Positions 1 through 13,137 are shown, numbered from the stretch's first letter. The stretch: DNA of 64,000 bases from Phorcus lineatus (GCA_921293015.1 OV121085.1:16083731-16147730), one strand, 5' to 3'. The notes: generated from the letters alone by a model not told the origin. Translations and numbers: made by a program.

Positions 1-1399
1 ATTAAACATGTTGATTGATATGATATCAGCGTTAAACGAATGCCGTGTCTTAATTTATTGTCATATTTCGGTATTCAAAGATTTTAGGTAAAATATTTAT
101 CCAATTAATATATGGATATTTGTCGGAAAAAATAATTTGCATTTGGCTATATGCAGCTTAATCAACAGTAGACCATAAGAGATCTTCACAACATTACAAT
201 ATATGTCCTGCCGCTGCAGTGCCTAATAACTAAAGCTCACAAATACTTGGAATTCCGTCATACAAGGTTATGCCGACATAGTGTATGTTGTATTTTTATT
301 CTCATAAATAGTTCTGTCATGGTTTGAAAATGGTTAGAAAATGTAAGAAGAATAAAATATGCAGTGGGATTTAATATAATTAATACTAAAAAAATAACTT
401 AAAAACCTTGATGCTATAAATCCATATGCTTTATGATTGTATCACGAATACACTATTTCAACTTTCTCATCACGACCAAGCCATACCTCACCGAGTGCGT
501 CCACAAAAATGTTGGTAAGTATGTGATGTTATTGTAGAGGAACTGCCAGGACTTAGAATATAACACAAGTTCCGAGGGCAAGGGCTCTATGCTTACAAAA
601 TCCTGACCCCAGAATGACACGCAATCCGGGAGCATGTGAGTTACATTCGTCTGCTAGGCTTGACAGGCGAGCGACGTGACGTCGTCCATAGAATGCTGTG
701 TGTTTGGAGACTAGTGTAATCTTTCTACCGTGGAATAAACACGTTCATAGTTCATTGTGGTTTCACTATCCTTTGAAGATTTGATCAACATAAAATAAGT
801 GTAGCTTTTTAAACTTTTTGATATATAAACAGCTCATCTTCTAATGACGTTTTTATTGATATTTAAGATCTTTGTCAAGCCTCACTGAACTGTTTATAAT
901 GACAGCCCTAAAGACATTTTTAACATTAAGTTGCTTAAGAACATACGTCAACTTGTGCTGTAGCCTATATACAACAACAATCCAGTAAGAATGTAGATTT
1001 TTATAAAGTTACTGGTTACAAGCAGTTATTGCAATCAGCTATTAGTGATAAATGATCCCCCATTATGTCAATCTGACTAAGCTTACAATCAGTTATGTCA
1101 ATTTCTGTCCAAATACAATAAATGTTTTCACTTTGGCGCCTCCATATGAAGTGTGTTTATTGCATTTGGCTATAGCATACGTTTTACCCAAATTGAGGGA
1201 GTTTTGTTTTAAATGCCTTTTAAAAGTATGTCAAATTATTACTTACTGAATATACAACCCAACAGCTGCTAAAATTATTAACATTAAGAACTGTTTTATT
1301 TCAATCACATGTTTCTTCAGCGAACATTTTGAAAGCAGTCAATAGAGTGATGGATTCATGCGTTTTCATTCGCAAAATATCTGTATTTTGGTCAAGTAT
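1..1399. other. Unassigned AT-rich sequence
   Basis: I recognise no gene, RNA or repeat here. The open frames are short (about 65 codons or fewer), have no domain I know and match what AT-rich noncoding DNA gives by chance. Confidence 0.5.
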
Positions 1400-1426
1400 G
1401 GGGGGGGGGGGGGGGGGGGGGGGGGG
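1400..1426 (+). repeat. G27 homopolymer run
   Basis: There are 27 consecutive G residues directly in front of a decayed family A SINE fragment. The run sits where the tRNA-like head of the SINE should be. It is long enough to form G-quadruplex structures and is also a typical place for assembly length errors, so its exact length should not be trusted. Confidence 0.9.
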
Positions 1427-1582
1427 TTTCAGCGCAGTACCACCAAATGTTTTCTAGTTCCACCCAATGCTCGCAACGCAGAGCCACTACAGTGCTTTTC
1501 CCCTGGAATAATACTAGCATCCATATTTGGTGCGAAATACTCTTAAAAGCGTCGTTTTACCCCAAATCACCTCCCCTCACCT
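1427..1582 (+). mobile_element. Family A SINE, decayed 3' part
   Basis: The segment follows the body and tail of family A (compare 33460-33648): cagcgcagtaccacc, then ctagttcca, then aataatactagca, then aaaagcgtcgttttacccca. The tRNA-like head is missing and replaced by the G run. It is much more diverged than the copies at 17.8, 40.8 or 53.4 kb, so it is probably an old insertion. Confidence 0.65.
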
Positions 1583-4446
1583 TGGTATACTATGAATTGT
1601 AGAAAACCGTTCCAGTAATCTATAATCAAACTTGATTTACCGGTAGCACTGGATCAAGAGATCAGACTGTCATAACCAGAGCAAATGTACTTTTAAAATC
1701 AGAGATAATCCTATTTTTGCCTGACTTGATCTATTTTATGAGTCGGAGATTATATTGTGGTCATTGTGTAACATATTGTTTGATGGAAGAGTTACTTGCC
1801 TGTGTTTTAAATGCCTGATTGCTGCTTTGCAAAAGCAACTTCTCTTGGGATTAGCTTCTTGCGTTGTAAGATGAAGATGAAGATGTTTGACTTCAGACGA
1901 ATGGGATCCTCATCTGCAGTTTTAATAATAATGTGGATATTTACAAGGGTCACATTTCCATCTACTAGTTCATGCTTAATAAGCCCAAGTTAACATATTA
2001 GTCGCCAGAAGGTCACCACCAAGACACTTCTTCACCAGGTACCCATTTTCTCCTCAGTGATCAGAGGCAAATTTTGAAGTAATTCTCCTGCCCAATTATT
2101 CAGCACGAGTGTCCCAGTGTGGGGCAGGTAATGGTCCCTTCAAAATATCGGTTTATCCAGCAATAACAGGTTAACCCAACCACCCGGCTTGTTTCTGAAC
2201 TTCACGGCGAACAGCAGAGCTATGCTCAGGTCCACGTGCCACCATGTTATCTGTGAGTGTCTGATCTATCTTTGTTATATAGAATTACATGTCAAAACGT
2301 ACTGACACCGTCAATTTGTTACATATGAGATGTAGGGTTGGCATACCTTTATAGTTGGCAAAATGAAACGATCGCTTACATACGCCATTATCATTTATTT
2401 CTCAAGACATCTTTGAATTCAATTACATATCAATATTGTAATTGAAGGAACCATAAATATACATCTATCGATCAAACTTATTTATCAACCTTAGTCTTGT
2501 ACCCGATAGAATAATGAATAATAAGCTTAGTATTGTCGGTTTATCATGGTCATGTAATCTATCTTGGTTTTCAAAGTGTATCGTGATTGCATGTTTGATC
2601 AGTTATGCACTCAATTTTACTCGAAATTTAATTTGCAATGTCAAAAAAAAACATAAAGTTAATTCAACAAATATAAAGGAACTAATAACATATATTACAG
2701 AACTAAAAGCATTCACATAAAGTTATTGACCTTTCCATAATTAAATATACAACAACAAAAATTTCAAAGTGAAAAAAAAAAGGGATAAAAACAAAAATAT
2801 TTTTAAACTTCTCTTAATAAGAGTCTCTATATTTTCGTATCAATGAGTTAAAATTATTTTCTATTGTTTATAATCTACTCAACCTAATTCCTAACAACAT
2901 GTTCGACTAATGTAACACAACCGAAGCGAGTATTTGTTCACGTTAACTTTGTTTGGCTTTCATTTGAAACGTAACTTGGATGTTCAGTTTAACTTTTAAG
3001 TACCTGGTGCTCTTATGTGGGTCAGCCAGATATCTGACACCATCTAATACTAAGAAATATGCCGTTAATCTCAGTAGCAGTAGCCGCTCGGACACTTTTG
3101 TCTGATCTTTTAACGAGGTTGACTATGGATCGCACATATACAAACAATTCCACCTCGTACCAAACAAACAAGACTGTTTATATAGACAGTATAGTGTTTG
3201 TCAAAGGTATACCTATCAGTGAGATAAAAGTAACAAGCCGTGCTCCAACCAAACCTTTTCAATTTATGTTCCATTTAAACCTACCTTAAAGGATTCATGA
3301 GTTGTTATATGTGGCAATGATGAACTATAAATTGGATTTATTGTGTGTTAGTATAGTCAAATAGGATTGGTTGGTGTTTTCATCTTGGTCACCGTGGTCT
3401 GGTCGTGGTCAGAATATTAGAATTCTTCGTGTCAACATTTGCACAGTGTGAACTCTTTGCCCCCTGAATTTCAATGCCATTAAACCTATGACAGTCTTCT
3501 GTACACAGTATGATCTTGAAGGGATTCTCTTGTACCGTAAGCCACTGTGTCTCTTTTAACATTCATGTGAACTTTACACAGCGCGCTATTGCGGTAACTT
3601 CTTGTCAACACGTGTCTTCTCAAACGTTCTGTGTCTTGTCGAGGCTGCTTACATTTACTTGCTTTCAAATTTAATTATTAAGTGGCGGGTTCGTAAATAT
3701 GTTAAGAGTTGGCAACACATACATCTCTGCCTCGTGCCAAATATAAATAGTAATCGTCTTTCTTGTGTCAACATAAATATATTTCAAATAAGAGTAAATG
3801 TTGCCTTAATGCCTATGTTCGCCAAAACACGTCATCTCTATTTTTGATAAGTCCTTTTAAATTTCATTACGAGCTTTTAGAAATAATTTACTTTGAGTTA
3901 AAAACTAAACTGTCTGATAGTTCCTACAATTAATTTTGAAATAGTCCAAGTCAGCTGATTTTTTAGATTTCATTAGAGAGTTAATTTTTGGGAGTTATCT
4001 CAACAGTTAACTGAGAATATCTAAGTTCTGGGGCAAGTAGGGGTTCTATTCAAATATATTGTAGATGTACAGAATGAACATGTTCTTCCTTTAAAAATAC
4101 CTTGATGATGAAAGATGATTTGAAAGCCGAACAGAACAAAATCATTTAATTAATCTCAACCTACATAATCTTTATAAGTACAGAGGTGTGTACATGAAAA
4201 GTAGAATATAACAGCCAAGTGAGAAATGTAAGAAATATAAGATTAATGATGATAATTCAATATTTAATCAATCCTTAATCACATATTTGTCTTTGTTATA
4301 ATAAACGTTACGGTTATAAATTTCTGAACTGGATGAGACAAGTTTAGTATGTGTTTACAAGGAAACAAAAAATCAAAACTAGGAATAACAAAAAGTTAAA
4401 ACCCCAAAAAGCCACATCTACACTTGATGACTGTTCGATATAAGTA
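1583..4446. other. Unassigned AT-rich sequence
   Basis: No supported gene or repeat. A frame of 76 codons at 3059-3289 and one of 81 codons at 3602-3847 have no recognisable motif and no exon-like base composition. I treat both as chance. Confidence 0.45.
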
Positions 4447-4503
4447 TATAGCTGGCATAGCTCTCGGGGTCTCTGAAGCACGCAAACCACCACACCACGA
4501 TAA
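4447..4503 (-). mobile_element. Family B fragment (head region)
   Basis: On the plus strand this reads gctggcatagctctcgggg, then tctctgaagcacgcaaacc and accacaccacgataa. That is the reverse complement of the family B head found complete at 49712-50021. Only about 57 bp survive. Confidence 0.75.
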
Positions 4504-6610
4504 TAACCACACTTCCCCTTTCTTAAGTAGAAATTCATAAGGGTATTCGAAGTTTGATCGAAATTTAATCAAGATAATGAAGTCTAACCAATTCAAAAAG
4601 AGTTCTTCAGAGGCCGAATTAACATTATTGGATAACAGTATATACGATTTTTCGGCTTTGATGCTATCAAAATTGAAATCATAAACTTGATATTGAGTTT
4701 TAAAAAATATCTATATTACAAAACATAGGTTATTTCTCCAATGATTTAGAATTCCTTAACGTTGCAAGCTTTACCATTAGATAATAAAAAGTCTTCACAT
4801 AGAAAACATTTTGTCCGTACAAAACGAAACTGCCGCATAACTTTATCAAGGTCAAACTGTTGTATAAGATTATTGAATGTTGTTTACCCAATAAGGACAT
4901 ATTTCAGAATGCCCGCATGGTTTGATGAATGATAATGGATAAGATGTTTGACGGCCATACTTACCTACTTACTTTCGTATATGACCATTTAACCTACTTG
5001 TACCACCCAGTATACTTTATGGTCTACATTTGAAGCAACCTTTGAAGTTCATATTTCTGCAATGTTGCCAAAGCAGCAAATACATTCTTAGTTTACGTTC
5101 CGTCCCTAAAACTATGAAACTAAAAACAACAAAACTCAAATCAAAACTACAGACTAACTGCATTCATGTCTGCGTGACGATCTTTAAGTTTTGAAATACA
5201 AACCAACGACAAACTATACATTCAGAGATGAGAAAAACATACAAAGAGATCTGTATCTCGGAAGACGCAGAGCAGAACACTCTTCCTGCGTTTGAATAAT
5301 CCATTACGTAAAGCAATACAATACCATAACAAAGGCTAGAGTCAAAATACATTTCTATAACCTGAAAATATGTTTTTCAATTCACCGTCACATAAAAGTA
5401 AATGGTATTGCTTGATGACGATCACGGAAATGAAGACAGTTAACAAACCCATTACATTCACGTTGCAGGTAGCAATTGCAGTTGAATAATACACGAATAA
5501 TACATTATTCGAAATTTTTGAAACGAGTGAATGAATCAAGTTAAAACTTAATTTTTTGGGACATACATGTAACTGGTATGTTATGATACCAGTATGATCC
5601 TTACTTTAATTCTTGCCCTCTCTGTATGTAAGAGACATAAATCTTAACTAAGAAACAAACTGTACACGCCCAGACATTTGCAACGTAAATAGAATATCTC
5701 GTTCGAGAATTTATGACAATCTAAAGGTACAAGTGACGTGTATGTCGATTATAGTTTACCTCGTGCCTGTGTACTAAAATTTTATATATCTATTCGATAT
5801 AAATAAAACATTTGAAACAAGCTAACACGCCAAAATATAATGCAATATACATAGTAAGAAAGTTTGGGAACTGAAAACAATGCACAGGTATACTTGTATA
5901 TGTGTATATCATTCTTGATTGCCTCCTACCTGTCAGGTGTGTGTCTCTGCCTTGGGGATCCGTGTCACAATGACTGTCTGTGACGACTGCGTATATCAAG
6001 TCAAGCGTTTCATGCAGCCAAGGCAGGTAACCCAACTTACTCTTGTGCCCCTCACCTGTTCAGGTAGTTGGTACATAGCACAGGGGATTACCTGGATAAG
6101 TTTGTCTCCATATACATACACGACTAAAACTTCCTGCTTAAAGAAGAGTGTATGATTACAAGGAACTACGGCTTCGCACGTTAAGTTGTACAAGTGTGAC
6201 ACGAAGCACACCTTTAGACATAAGTATTTCTATTGCACTCATGTGTCTTTAAAAAGTATAACATGTTATTCAAATCTTGCACTTATGTTGACAACACGGA
6301 TACAGTTTAGTGTGTTAAAAATACCTTAATGTTTCCACGAAACCAACAACACTGAACTGAAAACATACCTTTGAAATAGGAAATTTGATCACCTGTGACA
6401 ATTTGCTTTTTCACATGCAGTGTATATACGTATAAAACGCGATTATTTAGGATTGGACTGTTTTTATTATTTAAGGATTATTTTGCTGTATATTTCAAAT
6501 GTAGAATTCATATGTGTCTATAAAACGCGAATATTTCATATTTTGGACTTTTTTTTAGAGAGGTGTAAATATTCTTCAAAAAGAGGCTCGAGTGTATAAT
6601 TCAATATTAA
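4504..6610. other. Unassigned sequence with one weak exon candidate
   Basis: Mostly AT-rich with no recognised repeat. The stretch 5937-6026 is the only part that looks exon-like; it is listed separately. The rest shows nothing I can support. Confidence 0.4.
5937..6026 (+). other. Possible isolated exon (weak)
   Basis: A 90-base segment, exactly 30 codons and open in phase 0, begins after a pyrimidine-rich acceptor-like stretch (cctcctacctgtcag) and ends at a donor-like CAG/GTAAC. Its GC content is visibly higher than the surrounding sequence and it encodes four cysteines (VCVS near the start, VCDDC in the middle). I do not recognise the peptide. The neighbouring sequence also contains inverted CACCTG/CAGGT words that can mimic splice sites, and no partner exon was found. 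This is a candidate only. Confidence 0.18.
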
Positions 6611-7018
6611 AGGGCCACTGGGTATGTTGTTGGAGTAAAATATGTAAAACTTCATAAATGGTCGTATTCAATAGAGAAATAGAGATTGTTTCTGAAAAAA
6701 GGAAAATCTAATTGCTTATAAGTTCACCACAGTGACAATAAACAGATTGAGATCGAAATTTATGACAAATATCAAGACAAAAAGGGTTGATAGGGTTTTA
6801 TAAGTCATGTAACATATAACTATGTAAATGGGAAGCAGAATTTCGACTTAACTTTTATATGGCCCTTTTTTCGATTATCATTAAAAACAAGAAAATATCG
6901 TAATTTTGACAGTTTAGAGTTGAAATTCAAACTTTTATTTGAACTTACCTCAGGGCAAATGGTATTCTGGCTCTATTCAAGCCACATACAAGATTTATGA
7001 AACATACTCTGTGTCACT
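6611..7018. mobile_element. TTAA-flanked TIR element, short copy (MITE-like)
   Basis: The left end reads AGGGCCACTGGGTATGTTG after TTAA. The right end, reverse complemented, reads AGTGACACAGAGTATGTTTC, also next to TTAA (7019-7022). Subterminal sequence also pairs (cttcataaatgg against a reverse-complemented tttcataaatc). The 408-bp size, lack of a coding frame and TTAA duplication fit a non-autonomous DNA transposon. Kolobok and piggyBac families use TTAA targets; the AGGG start is closer to Kolobok. Its ends are related to those of the element at 8060-9638. Confidence 0.7.
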
Positions 7019-8059
7019 TTAAGCGAAGGGATATATAGCCAGTGTTTCCGATACACTTCTTGCACTAAAGGACAAGTTGTTTTGGATTGATAAAAAATAT
7101 GTTTTGAAACACCTTTTCATGTATGTCCTTGACAAGCAATACAGTTAGATGTTTACACCTCGTGGCGATTCAAGCATAGCAATGACTATAGTCATTTTAC
7201 CATTTGAATGATCGGCTTTTAATCAAAAGTAACGTATACGTTCATATAAAGATAAACAGATAAAATTTATTATATTTAACTGTGGCCAAAGGGTGAGACA
7301 AACATGCGTTCATGTTTGAAATCGTAACGTTTGGTTCTACGTACCAAGAGTGTTCTCGAGCGAGTTGGGGTTTAACGTGTTTCAAATAATATATTTCAGT
7401 TATTAAACTCGTGGATGGAAATCATCCAAAAGAGAGTAATATTCTCAATTTATTTTTTAAAAGGAAGAACCTATCGATTACAGAATGAATTAACACCACA
7501 GTGTATTTAGAAAGTAGTCATTATCCACATTACGAACAACCGAAAATTAAATCATTTTAAACATTAACATGAACTCTCTTTTTTAAATTTGTACTTCCCA
7601 TCTATAATTTCAAATAGAAACATTTTCGTGATTGTTTTTAGTTGTCCTACTTACTATTGACACTCGCCGTATCCATGCACATACCTGATGTTTGCTTTTC
7701 ACCACTTTCCCATTGTATGCTAACAGTGTAAGTAATCGTTTCTTACCTACGTTTGTTTCCAGGTTCACGATATAAAGAGTTGTAAAGATACATTTAGCTT
7801 TAGCAACAAATGTCAAATGTCACGTGTCACAAACATGAGACGAGTATTACTAACTAACGGAGTACCGCTAAATGTATTCGTTATGCATTATACACTACAC
7901 AATAATTAATTTATCGTGTCAATCAACCATCCCATATCTCACCACATGTCATTTTTCAAACACATGTCATCTGAATGAACATAAAATCTTTCACGCCATA
8001 CCCAATTACTTATCTGGAATTTCTAGAATTTGAAGTTGTGAAGAATAAGGTTACATTAA
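7019..8059. other. Unassigned sequence with a family B tail fragment
   Basis: The stretch 7351-7437 is a diverged reverse-oriented family B tail (cgagcgagttggggtttaac, then cgtggatgg and atccaaaagagag). Nothing else is recognised. Confidence 0.55.
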
Positions 8060-9638
8060 AGGGCAACAGAGTATGTTGATACAAATTAGAAACTAGTGCC
8101 AAAGATCTTTAAATCTTTTTAGCCAATTCTTTCGACCCTAAATAAGCCGAGAAATCTAATTAGTAACGGTGTTTCCATTGTCTATAAATAGATCGACTTT
8201 ATTATCTTATTGCGCAAAGCATTGTGGTCGTAGTTGGCTCCCATCCTTTAAACAAACAAAAAACGTGGGGACGGAAAAGAGAAGCAGGATACAGTTAAAC
8301 GAGGATCGACCGGAAGGGAGACAAGTTGGTCGACAAAAGGAAAGTCAAAACGGCGAAACACATATATGATTTATTTGAAAGTCAAACTCCTTCATTTGAG
8401 TTTGATTCGTTTTAATATGTGCAGGTTACTTGACTGTTCATGTTGAGCGCGCCCATTGTACGTTGTTTTCATTTAAACACATCATGATCAAGATGATGAC
8501 GAAGCAACTTTTTGATTTCCATTGAGCAAGGCGAGATTATTAGCATAAACCCAGCTCGTGACAACTGAATTTATTATAATTTCTCTGTCTTCGACGGCAC
8601 ATGGATCTTTTTAATTTGCATATATACTGTGAATATGTTTTATTTAAGAAATGAATTTCATCATATGGTTGTCCACACGGTTATAACCTGTTTGAAACTT
8701 GTAAGATAAACTTGTATAACCGGCAAGCTTGCGACGCCGGTTATACAAAAGTTTATCTTACAAGTTTCAAACAGGTTATAACCGTGTGGACAACCATATG
8801 ATGAAATTCATTTCTTATAAATTCAAACGTTGTATTTAAAGCGAAAATGCATTCGAAATGCAATTCTATAGCTGCTTGTCGCACTGACCTACGTTCCGGT
8901 TACACCAAGACGGATCTCTACCCGTATTCAGACGCATAAACAAAATAGTTCCAAAGACTCGGTAAAAATGACACTTTTTTATTCTACAAATAATACATTT
9001 TGTGTATCAAAAAACTAACAATGATTATATTTTTGGAAAAAAGTGGAAAATGTAAAGTTTAATTTAAATAGATCAAAGTTAACAAATAACACTCGTGTAT
9101 TTATACTGTCCAGAATCTAGGTGACAGTACAGCGTGTTTTGGCTGTTGAAGAAAATAGTTCCGGCACGATATCGTATAACCTGCATTTACTGAAGGTTAT
9201 TTTGTATAACCCTCAACTTTGGGTTCATTGAAATGTATACCGATCACATGACCATGTCTGATCCAATCAGAATGCAGCATATCGTTTACATCACAAAGTC
9301 TGAATTTATATCAAATTAATAACAACAACATCCCTTTTTGTTTTGCAAGTTTTTGTCACCTTTTTGTGTAAAAAAAATTTATGGTTATAATATTAAAAGA
9401 AAGAAATTGCATTTGATTATTTTTCATCACTAAAACCCGAGCTTACGTGGTACACAGGAAAGGAAAATCCGCGTATTGACTGGTACGGGTGAAATATAAT
9501 TACACCGTCGTGTTGTGGTATATATACTATTTCTCACATATCATGTTGTAGCTGAAACAATTATCTACCAATTGATTTAATTTTTAGGCGTTTTTGAAAA
9601 AATGTTGTATTAGAAACACTAACATACTCAGTGGCCCT
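8060..9638. mobile_element. TTAA-flanked TIR element, long copy
   Basis: The left end is AGGGCAACAGAGTATGTTG after TTAA (8056-8059). The right end, reverse complemented, is AGGGCCACTGAGTATGTT before TTAA (9639-9642). The 1579-bp interior has no transposase-like frame; its longest frame is 66 codons at 8169-8369, with no motif. It contains the large palindrome at 8646-8816 and recurring gtataacc words (about 8714, 9175 and 9211). It is therefore likely non-autonomous and related to the 408-bp copy at 6611-7018. Confidence 0.65.
8646..8816. repeat. Near-perfect 171-bp palindrome (hairpin-forming)
   Basis: The left arm 8646-8724 and right arm 8736-8816 are reverse complements apart from about a 2-base indel near the loop (aaacttgtataacc against aaacttttgtataacc). 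The 11-base centre (8725-8735) is itself partly palindromic (gcaagcttgc). Such arms are usually unstable, so near identity suggests recent formation or constraint. It lies inside the TTAA-flanked element. Confidence 0.95.
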
Positions 9639-9642
9639 TTAA

Positions 9643-10989
9643 TGAATATGTAACTTCTTTATTCTATATAGTCGACTTTTCTTTTTTATTTCTCAAATCT
9701 CGTTGTCACGTATGAAAGAAAATAGTCCTTATTGTTTCTCCTACACATTGTCTAAATAAATAGAGATTATAAACTAAGTGTGCTTCCGTATAATTGAAAA
9801 AAGGATTTTTAAAGCATTTTTTATTATTAATGATTCCTTCTAACGAGAAGAAACACTGCCTGAACATATTCCTGCTTGATATACTTTTTCAAAATGATAT
9901 ACCCGTCTGGTAAAACCTGTTGACATTCTATACTACTTTACACAGTTTAGTAGCAGAATGTTTAGTTGATTTATGGTTCTTTTGCAATTCCGAATGTTTA
10001 TGAATCACTTGCGAACGTCGACCACTACAACAGGGGGAGTAACTTTAAATACATTCTTACAAAGATGAGTTGTCATTATTGTTATACACTATATATACAT
10101 ATTTCATCACTCAAAAACATGCACAATGATTAGTTTAACTGATTAGTGGGTCACAGTCCTTAAAAGCTCTATGCATGCGATATGGAAACTGCTCTCATTA
10201 GTTCATGTATGATTTCCAATAATATTGGCTGACATGTTGTTTGTTTTTTAAGGAAATATGATTTTATCAAAAATTTACAATACTTCAGTTAGTAGATCTG
10301 CCCTGCTGGAATGTGATTACGAATAGGCTTCACTTGAACAGAAAACATTCTCTAAAATTTCGATGACGTTACATATTGATCATGAGGGTAACCGTTTAAA
10401 GATTAGCATAACATAAATGAAGTTTTGCATGTTTGCATGTTTATCAGATTTGAATACCAAAATTATCCGACAGCTTTATAGTATCGATAATCCATCATTT
10501 GTTAAGTCGAAAGGCGAAAATAATCTCATTTTAAAACTAAATTTTAAAAACTAAGAGATATAATGACTGAAGCACTCTAAAGACATCATAATAATGTTGA
10601 ATAAAATTCACGTGGGATGGTTTCGACTATCTTTTCAGACTCCGATGGGAATTTTTCCTTCAGAAAAAAATGAGTCAGTTTACCCGCCCTTGAGTCTCGT
10701 TAAGGCACGGTTTAATAGCACAAGATGAAACGAGTGGTTGTTCCAAAGATTTTTAAGTTTGAAAGTGAGCCTTTATTCCTTATTAACTGTTACTACAAAA
10801 ATGTGTTATTGAAGCTAGACTTGCAAGCCAATTTTCTCAACGTTAGACTAAAAGTTTGATATTAAGCCAATTTCCTCAATGTCAAGACTAAAGCTTCTCA
10901 TGGTTAGTCAGTAAGTCTCATGAGAGCCTCGCAGGTCCTATCCACGCAGTATTTAATTTTTCTATTTTGCCAAATAATGTTTTCTGGGG
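9643..10989. other. Unassigned AT-rich sequence
   Basis: No gene or named repeat recognised. Around 10800-10880 the phrases about agccaattttctcaa and agccaatttcctcaatg recur, a small local duplication. Confidence 0.45.
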
Positions 10990-11760
10990 AATGAGCTCCG
11001 TCCGTACGTGCAAATTCTTTTCGAGTCCAGAAAAAAAAATATAAAACAAAACACCTAACTCATTGAAATTTGGTATGTGGGACAATCATCATGAGTAGTG
11101 GTGCCTTTTGGTTGTTTTATTTTTTATTTCTTCCTCAATTAAATTCTTGACATTTCCATGGAAACGGAAACGGCAACGCTTCGTTTCCGGACCAGAAGTC
11201 AAAAACCATGAGGCGTTGTTGATTGGACCTTGGTATATATGAAATAATCTTATTGTATAGTGTTCCATTTTAGGGTTTTCAACTTCTTCCTCCTTTTATT
11301 TTTTGGGCGTATCAATGAAAATGCAACTTTTATATATGGACAATAGCTCATAAACTAAGAGGCCTAGCTCATTGAAACTTGATACATGCATAAATCATAT
11401 TGTCCAGTGTCCTTTGGCGTTTTTATTTTCTTCCTACATTTATTTTTCTCCATTTCATTGGAAATGAAAATAAAAGGTTTCTTCTGATCCGGAACTCAAA
11501 AACCATAAGGTATTGCTCATCTAAATGTTCTAAATTCAACACCTTCATATGTAGTCGTGCCTTTTGGGGTTTTGAACTTATCCTGACTTCACGTTCGGCC
11601 GTTTTCATGGACACATTACATAAAATTTCGTTTCTGTAAACGAACTAAAATCACAAGGTAAAGCTCATTGAAAGCTGATGTTTAAGAATTCATCATGTTC
11701 CCTGGTGCCGTTTTGGTTTTTTACTTCTTCAATATATTTTTAGTCTCTATACTGTTTCCA
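10990..11760. repeat. Degenerate tandem array, about 150-bp unit, five copies
   Basis: Anchor phrases repeat at roughly 11055, 11210, 11361, 11510 and 11661. Each unit carries a version of agctcattgaaacttgatac, then tgtccagtgcc, then ttttggggttttcaacttc, then a cgtttccggaccgg-like block followed by ctcaaaaaccataagg. Units differ by many substitutions, so the array is old. The short frames inside it (11400-11639 plus, 11423-11614 minus) are products of the repeat, not genes. Confidence 0.8.
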
Positions 11761-13124
11761 AGATTTAACTTTAAGACCTTAACACTAAGCACAATGAAAC
11801 CAAGAATCTTAAACAATTATCTTCCGAAGGATACATGTATTTCTAATGGTTTTCCTATGAAATATTTCATCAAAGTACATGGTTTATGGAGGCATTATAC
11901 AGCTTTCTTAACTTTTGTTATTTACATTTCCCACTTTTGCCACTTGGCGGGGATATATCCGACTCCGATTGTCTTTCTCAAATCAAAGGCGGGTAATTAT
12001 AATACATATTTCCCTGATCTAATAAAGACCTCGGGCTGTGTAAGTGCAGAGAATCAGAACCGAGGATTTGTTTCCACATTCGAAGCATATTAGACGGATA
12101 ATGTCTTTACAAAGGCTTGGGAAGTCTGTGCATACTTCAATGCATTTAATCATTCCTGTACTGTATTCCCGTCACATCCTTACTCCACCCATGCATTCTT
12201 AAGTGTCCTGTTTCACAAAACCAGAATAAATAGACAATAGCCCGTTTTTTTTAATGATTTTATTCAAATTTTCCCCTATAAGTTTCATTTTATGAGAAAT
12301 GGATACTATGCAAAGGGTGTAAACATATCATTACTCGACGAAGTTAGCTTAACCGAAATATAGAATAGAAATACTTGCTATTGTCCCCGTAAACTGGTTT
12401 TACTTATAACCGGACAAAAACTGAACGAAAAATCTTCAAACACAAACATACAAAGACTCTTTAAACTATCCGAATCCATATTATTTTAGTAGTTAAATGT
12501 CTACGGCTTATAAGATGCTCGGCAAGCCAAGGATATGTGTAACTTGTATCACATTGGGCTGATATTATTTTAAATCAAAAGACTTTGGTGAAATTCTCAA
12601 TTCATCAAGGGCTAGCCGAAATTGGAATTTGTCTTAATGTGTCATATTTTTTAGTCATATCTATCTATTCTGATCAAGAAAACTATTCCTTATCGAAGTT
12701 GTATGAGACATGAGTATTCAAATTTCCCTAAGCTGATGGATGTACTAGTGTCAGCTCAGTTCACGTCAGACACGTACACACAAATAAATACTCTTGTGAA
12801 TGTCACTTGAAATTAAATAACCCGCAAAGTGGTATAAAACCATAAATCTTCTACAGCATGAGTCAACACAGCGTACTAGAAATTGCCTAACACACCGCTT
12901 AGGAGACATTATTAGATAAGTTTTTCACAGGGAATGTACATATTGCCAGTTAGTGATAATTTTTTTCCTGGGATGGATAATTGATGACATTTTCGCCCTC
13001 AAAATAGTACTAAAAACGTTTTGGTATTATTTATGTGAGAGTTCACGATTAATTACTTACGTGAAATCATTACGGGGTATATTTAAACGGGTTATATTTA
13101 ATCGTATAGGCTCTCGTTCCAATC
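11761..13124. other. Unassigned sequence with an orphan open frame
   Basis: A 132-codon plus-strand frame runs from 11695, inside the last tandem unit, to 12093. It has hydrophobic stretches but no family signature, and it starts in repeat sequence, so I do not call it a gene. Nothing else is recognised. Confidence 0.4.
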
Positions 13125-13137
13125 ATTAATCCAGGGA

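Noticed and set aside
11695-12093. 132-codon open frame
   Set aside because: Starts inside the degenerate tandem array, has no recognisable domain, and its composition is like the AT-rich background.
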